Shown: positions 58,969 to 64,000 of the stretch, piece after piece
Layout: the number at the start of each line of letters is the position of its first letter
How positions within the stretch are numbered: the first letter of the stretch is position 1
Assembly: GCF_030505195.1 (NCBI RefSeq)
Contig: NZ_CP129672.1
Span: 496,001-560,000, forward strand
Length of the DNA stretch: 64,000 nucleotides
Direction of reading: 5' to 3'
Origin: Comamonas testosteroni
Lineage (GTDB): Bacteria; Pseudomonadota; Gammaproteobacteria; Burkholderiales; Burkholderiaceae_C
Notes under the pieces: model-generated
The model's database searches: none
Told to the model about the DNA's origin: nothing
What the model saw: the letters and a program-made list of their open reading frames with translations, nothing else
Position numbers and translations under genes: made by a program

Positions 58969-58994
58969 TTGAGGTCGAAATTTCTGGTTAGAAT
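58969..58994 (+). promoter_or_regulatory. Tentative sigma-70 promoter of the tRNA-Ser genes
   Basis: TTGAGG and TAGAAT lie 14 bases apart, a short spacing, with the -10 element about 16 bases before the first tRNA. Only tentative. Confidence 0.3.
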
Positions 58995-59010
58995 AGCGGC
59001 TTCATCACAC

Positions 59011-59101
59011 GGAGCGGTGGATGAGTGGTTTAAGTCGCACGCCTGGAAAGCGTGTGTGGGTTAATAGCCCACCGCGGGTTCGAATCCCGCCTGCTCCGCC
59101 A
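59011..59101 (+). tRNA. tRNA-Ser (anticodon GGA), copy 1
   Basis: 91 bases with the long variable arm of class II tRNAs. Acceptor GGAGCGG pairs with CTGCTCC (one G-U), the T-arm has GGTTCGAATCC, the anticodon loop reads CTGGAAA giving GGA (reads UCC/UCU), and the 3' CCA is encoded. Confidence 0.95.
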
Positions 59102-59168
59102 GATTTAAAAATCAAGTCGACCACACTTGGTTTTTTACTTCAGAAATGAAGTATTTTGGGATCGCTGT

Positions 59169-59259
59169 GGAGCGGTGGATGAGTGGTTTAAGTCGCACGC
59201 CTGGAAAGCGTGTGTGGGTTAATAGCCCACCGCGGGTTCGAATCCCGCCTGCTCCGCCA
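59169..59259 (+). tRNA. tRNA-Ser (anticodon GGA), copy 2
   Basis: Identical over all 91 bases to the copy at 59011, including the encoded CCA. The two are separated by 67 bases and are probably cotranscribed; a terminator follows the second. Confidence 0.95.
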
Positions 59260-59266
59260 AATGATA

Positions 59267-59298
59267 AAAGGCCTTGAAGCAATTCAAGGCCTTTTTTC
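59267..59298 (+). terminator. Rho-independent terminator after the tRNA pair
   Basis: AAAGGCCTTGAA, a short loop, TTCAAGGCCTTTTTT beginning eight bases past the second tRNA. Confidence 0.85.
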
Positions 59299-59561
59299 TT
59301 TTTACCGCATTCGAGCGTGATGCGAATTGAATTCACGGCGCAGCATGGGCACCACGCGCATCCAGCCTGGCGACGGCGAGTGCGAGGGACTGCATGGTCT
59401 TGCGAGCCAACAGGCTGCTCTTGCCGCCGCCCACGCGCAAAAAAAAGAGCCAGGACTGCGTCCTTGGCTCTCTCGCCTGCACCGCCGGATGGCTCCGGGC
59501 GGCCGGGCCCGCCTGGCGAGCTCGCGTGAAGCGGGTTGCCGGGCGACAAGCCCGGCCACAC

Positions 59562-60968
59562 TCAACCCGCTGCTCGCCCCCAGCCGCCACCCAAGGCCTT
59601 GAACAGCGTGGCCAGCGCCATCTGCCGCTGCGCGCTGACCTCGATCAGAGCCATCTGTTGCGCAAAATCGGTGCGCTGCGCATCCAGATAGCGCAAATGA
59701 CTGTCCACCCCCGCGCGATAGCGCAGCTCGGCAAGCTTGAGCGTATTCGCGCTGGTCTGCACCAGACGCTGGCGAGCCAGCTCCTCGCGCCTCAGCGTCT
59801 CCACGGAGGCCAGTGCATCGCTGACTTCACGAAACGCCGTCTGGATGCTGCGCTCGTAGCTGGCTACCGCCATGTCCTTGCGCAGCTGCGCGATTTCCAG
59901 ATTGGCGCGGTTGCGGCCTCCATCAAAAATCGGCAGGCTCAGCTGCGGCATGAAGGACCAGGAGCGCTGGCCGCCGGCAAACAGATCGGAGAGCTCGGCA
60001 CTGGCCGAGCCATAGGAGCCCGTGAGCGAGATGCGCGGAAAGAACGCTGCCCGCGCCGCGCCAATGCTTGCATTGCGTGAGCGCAGCTGATATTCGGCAG
60101 CTCGGATATCGGGGCGCAGCACCAGCAGCTCGGACGGCAGACCGGCTCCAATCTCCTGCACCATGGGTCTGGCATTCAACTCCACGACTGCCTGCACCGA
60201 GCCATCGCCCACCAGCCAGTCCAGTGCGTTTGAAGCCTGGCGCAGCTCGCGCTCGAAGCGCTCGACTTCGGCGCGCGCCAGCTCAAGCAGCCCTTGCGCC
60301 TCCTGCTCGTCCAGACGGCTTGCCGTGCCGACCTTTCTGCGCTCGCTCATCAGCTGCCATTCCTTCTCGCGCGCCTGCAAGGTGCGCAGCGCCAGGGTAT
60401 GGCGCTGCCGTGCGCTGTCCTGGGCCAGCGAGGCCTGGATCACTTCTGCGATCAGACTGATCTGCACGCTGCGCGCAGCCTCCTCGGTGGCCAGATACTC
60501 CATGAGCGCAGCCTCGGACAGCGAGCGCACACGGCCGAAGAGATCGAGCTCGAAAGCCATCAGCCCGGCGCCCGCCTGATAGTTGCTCTGCACCCTGGCC
60601 GCTCCTGTGCCGCTCAGGTCGGCGGGCATGCGCTGGCGGGTGCCGCCAGCCTGCGCCTCCAGACCGGGCAGCTGGTCTGCACGCTGCACGCGATAGGCCG
60701 CGCGAGCAGTCTGTACATTGAGCAGTGTCTGACGCAGATCGCGGTTGTTGGCCAGCGCCGTTTCGATACGCGAGCGCAGGCGCTCATCGATCACGAACTC
60801 CTTCCAGTGCAAGCTCTGCACCGATGCCGTCGAGGCCGATGATGCCGCGCTCCAGGTGCCGGGAATGGGCGCAGCAGGCCTGTCATAGGTCGGCGCAAAA
60901 GAGCAGCCGGAGAGCACCGCAGCAATCAGCGTCAGCGCTGCGGCACGCATGGGGTTTCGTCCGTTCAT
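59562..60968 (-). CDS. RND efflux outer-membrane lipoprotein (OprM/NodT family)
   Basis: 468 residues. The signal peptide ends in a lipobox (AVLSGC), followed by SFAPTYDRPAAPIPGTW as in OprM-type factors. Two OEP repeats form the trimeric barrel and tunnel (NRDLRQTLLNVQTARAAYRV; FFPRISLTGSYGSAS; RNRANLEIAQLRKD). It forms the exit duct of a tripartite pump with the RND gene just upstream. The ATG at 60968 overlaps the RND stop (ATGA). A longer open frame upstream, opposite the RND coding frame, is rejected. Confidence 0.94.
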   Translation of the reverse strand: MNGRNPMRAAALTLIAAVLSGCSFAPTYDRPAAPIPGTWSAASSASTASVQSLHWKEFVIDERLRSRIETALANNRDLRQTLLNVQTARAAYRVQRADQLPGLEAQAGGTRQRMPADLSGTGAARVQSNYQAGAGLMAFELDLFGRVRSLSEAALMEYLATEEAARSVQISLIAEVIQASLAQDSARQRHTLALRTLQAREKEWQLMSERRKVGTASRLDEQEAQGLLELARAEVERFERELRQASNALDWLVGDGSVQAVVELNARPMVQEIGAGLPSELLVLRPDIRAAEYQLRSRNASIGAARAAFFPRISLTGSYGSASAELSDLFAGGQRSWSFMPQLSLPIFDGGRNRANLEIAQLRKDMAVASYERSIQTAFREVSDALASVETLRREELARQRLVQTSANTLKLAELRYRAGVDSHLRYLDAQRTDFAQQMALIEVSAQRQMALATLFKALGGGWGRAAG

Positions 60969-63900
60969 GCGGGTTCTCCTTCGGAGTCTGTGTTTTTTTC
61001 CTCCGGCACTGCGCGGCGCTTGCGCCGCAAAGAGAGCACGAAGACAAAGAAGATGGGCACGAACAGCACGCCCAGCAAGGTGGCGCTGAGCATGCCGCCG
61101 ATCACGCCGACGCCGATGGCGGCCTGGCTGGAGGCTCCCGCCCCGGTGGCCAGTGCCAGCGGCACCACCCCGAGGATGAAGGCCAGCGAAGTCATCACGA
61201 TGGGACGGAAGCGCAAACGGGCTGCCTGCAATGCCGCCTCCGCCAGCGAATGGCCGCGCTCGTGCAGGTCCTTGGCGAACTCCACGATCAGGATGGCGTT
61301 CTTGGCAGCCAGGCCGATGATGGTGATCAGGCCGACCTTGAAATACACGTCGTTCGAGAGACCCAGCCCCGAAGTGGCCAGCACCGATCCCAGCGCGCCG
61401 ATGGGCACGATCAGCATCACGGCGGCTGGAATGCTCCAGCTTTCGTACAGGGCCACGAGCAGCAGAAACACCACCACGATGGCCAGCGCAAACAGCTTGG
61501 GAGCCTGTGCGCCAGCGGCCTTTTCCTGATAGGACAGCGCCGTCCACTCGTAGCCTATGCCGCGCGGCATCTCGCCCAGGATGCGTTCGAGCTCGGCCAT
61601 GGCCTCACCCGTGGTGTGGCCGGGCTTGGCATCGCCCGCGATGCGGAAGGCCGGGTATCCGTTGTAGCGCGAGATCTGCACCGGCCCCTGCTCCCATTTC
61701 ACGCTGGCAAACGAGGCCAGCGGCACCTGCTCGCCCTGGGCATTGGGCACATACAGGCGCAGCAGGGCCTCGGGCGTCATGCGCGCGGCCTTGTCGGCCT
61801 GCACCACCACACGCTGCAGGCGCCCGGCATTTGGAAACTCGTTGATCACGGCCGAGCCGTAGGCCGTGGACAGCACGGCGCTGATGCTGGCAAAGCTCAC
61901 GCCCTGGGCCTGGGCCTGGCGACGGTCTATGTCCAGGCGCAGCTGCGGCGCGTCCTCGAGATTTTCCATCATCGCGTAAGCGATCACCGGCGAGGCATTG
62001 GCCTTCTTCAGCAGCTCGTCACGCGCGGCAACCAGGGCCTCCCGGCCCAGATTGGCGCGATCCTGCAGACGCAGCGCAAAGCCGCCGGAATTGCCCAGGC
62101 CATCGATGGGGGGCGGGTCCACCGCCATGGCCGCACCATCGGACAAGCTGCCGAAGCGCTCGTTGAAGGCCTGGACCTCGTCCCACGACGCCTGCCCCTT
62201 GCCGCGCAAGGACCAGTCCTTGAGCGTGACGAAGGCCATGGCCGCGTTCTGCCCCATGCCCGAGAAGCTGTAGCCCATGAGGAACTCGGCCTGGGCCGTG
62301 GCGGGGCGGCTTTGCACATAGGCTTCCATGTCGCGCACCACAGCCTCGGTACGTGCTTCGGTCGCACCAGGCGGCAGTTGCACGCTGACGATGTAGTAGC
62401 CCATGTCTTCATAAGGCACAAAGGACTCGGGCATGCGCATATAGGCAAAGCCCAGCCCGCCCACGATGGCCGCATAGATCAGCATATAGCGGCCCGTGCG
62501 CCTGACCAGACGCTGGTTGAGCAGCGAAAAGCGCTCGGTCAGCTTGGCAAAGTGGCGGTTGAACCAGCCAAAGAGGCCTTTCTTCTCCTCGTGGTGATCC
62601 TTGGCAACAGGCTTGAGCAGCGTGGCGCACAGCGCCGGCGTGAAAGTCAGCGCCAGCAGGCCCGAGAACAGGATGGAGACCGCCAGCGACAGCGAGAACT
62701 GACGGTAGATCACGCCCACCGAGCCACTCATGAAGGCCAGAGGCAGGAACACGGCCACCAGCACCAGCGTGATGCCGACGATGGCCCCCGAGACCTGCTG
62801 CATGGCCTTCACCGTGGCGGCCAGCGGCGAGAGGCCCTCTTCGGCCATGAGACGCTCCACGTTCTCCACCACCACGATGGCATCGTCGACCAGAATGCCG
62901 ATGGCCAGCACCATGCCGAACATGGTCATCATATTGACCGAGAAGCCCAGCGCATACATCACGGCCAGGGTGCCGGCCAGACACACCGGAACCACGATGG
63001 TGGGGATCAGCGTATAGCGCAGGTTCTGCAGAAACAGCCACATCACCAGAAACACCAGCACCACGGCCTCGACCAGGGTCTGGATCACCTTGCCGATGGC
63101 GACTTCCACAAAACGCGAGGTGTCGTAGGGCACGGCGTACTGAATATCGTCCGGGAAGTTCTGCGACAGCTCGGCTAGCCTCGCCTTGACCGCCTTGGCT
63201 GTCTGCATGGCATTGGCACCCGGAGCCAGTTGCACGGCGGCCGCCACTCCTTTGTGGCCGTCCTCACGCGAGGCGAAGCTGTAATCGAGCTGGCCGACTT
63301 CCAGACGCGCCACATCGGCCAGATGCACGGCCGAGCCATCGGCCCTGGCCTGCAACACGATCTGGCCGAACTCCTCGGGCGAACTCAGCGTTCCCTTGAC
63401 GGCAATCGTGGCACTGAGCTCCTGCTCGGACGATCCGGGCTGGCTGCCGAAGCTGCCCGCCGGCACCTGGGCGTTCTGCGCGGCAATGGCCGCATTCACA
63501 TCCGCCACCGACAGGCCGTAGCCCAGCAGCTTCTGCGGATCGACCCAGACCCGCATGGCGACATCAGCGCCGAAGTACTGCACCTTGCCCACCCCGGGCA
63601 CGCGGCGGATCTCGTTATTGATGTTGCGCACCGCATAGTCGGAGAGGCGGACCTCGTTCTTGCCGCTGTCGTCGCCCTTGTAGGTCAGCGAATAGATCAG
63701 CAGGAAATTGGCGCTGGCCTGCTCTACCTGCAGCCCCATCTGCATCACCGATGCGGGCAGTCTGGCCTCGGCCTTCTTGATGCGGTTCTGCACTTCGACC
63801 TGGGCCAGCGCGGGATCGGTACCAGGCGCGAAGGTGGCAGTGATTTCGGCCAGACCCGTGGCGCCGCTGGACGAGTCGAAGTACAGCAGACCCTTGGTGC

Positions 63901-64000
63901 CATTGAGCTCCTCCTCGATGACGCTGGTCACCGACTCCATTACCGTGGTGGCCGATGCCCCCGGATAGGTTGCAGAGATGGAGATCTGCGGCGGAGCCAC
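60965..64000 (-). CDS. RND multidrug efflux permease (AcrB/MexB class), 5' end outside window
   Basis: 1,012 codons visible including the stop; about 35 N-terminal residues are missing compared with AcrB (about 1,049). Family stretches are GASATTVMESVTSVIEEELN, VVVENVERLMAEEGLSPLAA with the proton-relay region near TM4, and FNERFGSLSDGAA in the pore domain. HAE-1 pumps export drugs, dyes and solvents by proton antiport. The membrane-fusion subunit is expected just beyond the right edge. It is cotranscribed with the outer-membrane factor. Confidence 0.96.
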   Translation of the reverse strand: MAPPQISISATYPGASATTVMESVTSVIEEELNGTKGLLYFDSSSGATGLAEITATFAPGTDPALAQVEVQNRIKKAEARLPASVMQMGLQVEQASANFLLIYSLTYKGDDSGKNEVRLSDYAVRNINNEIRRVPGVGKVQYFGADVAMRVWVDPQKLLGYGLSVADVNAAIAAQNAQVPAGSFGSQPGSSEQELSATIAVKGTLSSPEEFGQIVLQARADGSAVHLADVARLEVGQLDYSFASREDGHKGVAAAVQLAPGANAMQTAKAVKARLAELSQNFPDDIQYAVPYDTSRFVEVAIGKVIQTLVEAVVLVFLVMWLFLQNLRYTLIPTIVVPVCLAGTLAVMYALGFSVNMMTMFGMVLAIGILVDDAIVVVENVERLMAEEGLSPLAATVKAMQQVSGAIVGITLVLVAVFLPLAFMSGSVGVIYRQFSLSLAVSILFSGLLALTFTPALCATLLKPVAKDHHEEKKGLFGWFNRHFAKLTERFSLLNQRLVRRTGRYMLIYAAIVGGLGFAYMRMPESFVPYEDMGYYIVSVQLPPGATEARTEAVVRDMEAYVQSRPATAQAEFLMGYSFSGMGQNAAMAFVTLKDWSLRGKGQASWDEVQAFNERFGSLSDGAAMAVDPPPIDGLGNSGGFALRLQDRANLGREALVAARDELLKKANASPVIAYAMMENLEDAPQLRLDIDRRQAQAQGVSFASISAVLSTAYGSAVINEFPNAGRLQRVVVQADKAARMTPEALLRLYVPNAQGEQVPLASFASVKWEQGPVQISRYNGYPAFRIAGDAKPGHTTGEAMAELERILGEMPRGIGYEWTALSYQEKAAGAQAPKLFALAIVVVFLLLVALYESWSIPAAVMLIVPIGALGSVLATSGLGLSNDVYFKVGLITIIGLAAKNAILIVEFAKDLHERGHSLAEAALQAARLRFRPIVMTSLAFILGVVPLALATGAGASSQAAIGVGVIGGMLSATLLGVLFVPIFFVFVLSLRRKRRAVPEEKNTDSEGEPA

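Noticed and set aside
60725..63178. 817-codon open frame opposite the RND pump
   Set aside because: Antisense shadow of a well-conserved efflux gene; His/Gln/Arg-rich nonsense.

Overview
The window reads as a 64 kb piece of a Betaproteobacterial chromosome, most like Comamonas or a close relative in the Comamonadaceae. The grounds are high GC, three Bug-type periplasmic binding proteins, the cbb3 oxidase/hemN/fnr block, a small Trp-rich protein, and short dispersed GC-rich repeats between genes. This placement comes from gene content and style; no database was searched. I see no prophage, insertion sequence, CRISPR array, integron, defence island or large secondary-metabolite cluster. The window is mostly core metabolism and information processing, with a few catabolic cassettes.

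Layout. 1-4.3 kb: the end of a choloylglycine-hydrolase-family gene, an SDR oxidoreductase, a gene-poor stretch with one small DUF1488-like gene and a possible decayed ORF, and a LuxR-type regulator. 4.4-8.2 kb: a two-gene cyclic-di-GMP operon (HD-GYP protein, then PAS-GGDEF-EAL protein) with overlapping stop and start codons. 8.3-20.3 kb: a micro-aerobic respiration block with a TauE/SafE-like membrane protein, hemN, fnr, ccoH, ccoG, ccoPQON, ccoS, the copper ATPase ccoI and a universal stress protein. Three FNR-type palindromes lie at the key promoters: hemN/fnr, inside ccoS ahead of ccoN, and the divergent ccoI/usp gap. 20.6-24.9 kb: a malonate cassette (malonyl-CoA decarboxylase, Bug protein, malonate-CoA ligase). 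25-29.9 kb: lgt, a Bug protein, ilvD, the Trp-rich protein and a small cytochrome c. 30.2-38.5 kb: the translation/transcription operon rimP-nusA-infB-rbfA-truB-typA. 38.7-40.9 kb: a thioredoxin-like gene, cbpA-cbpM and a 53-residue basic protein.

41.1-47.2 kb: a yejABEF-type peptide ABC importer with five tandem 90 bp repeats between yejA and yejB. 47.3-50 kb: fabI, a lipoprotein Cu/Zn superoxide dismutase and an exported ATP-dependent DNA ligase. 50-54.2 kb: an IclR regulator facing an HMG-CoA-lyase-like gene, a class III CoA transferase and a Bug protein, with a perfect 17 bp palindrome in the divergent gap; this looks like a self-contained organic-acid catabolic cassette of unknown substrate. 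54.3-58.9 kb: a VanZ-like protein, a large PLP amino-acid decarboxylase with a histone-H1-like tail, and an NfeD/SPFH pair. 59.0-59.3 kb: two identical tRNA-Ser(GGA) genes. 59.6-64 kb: an outer-membrane factor and an RND efflux pump cut by the window edge.

The features most worth follow-up are the lysine/alanine-rich tail on the decarboxylase, the IclR/HMGL/CoA-transferase cassette with its operator, the exported DNA ligase, the 90 bp tandem array, and the set of FNR boxes including one lying over the ccoS stop codon. I did not find evidence of a wholly new multi-gene system.
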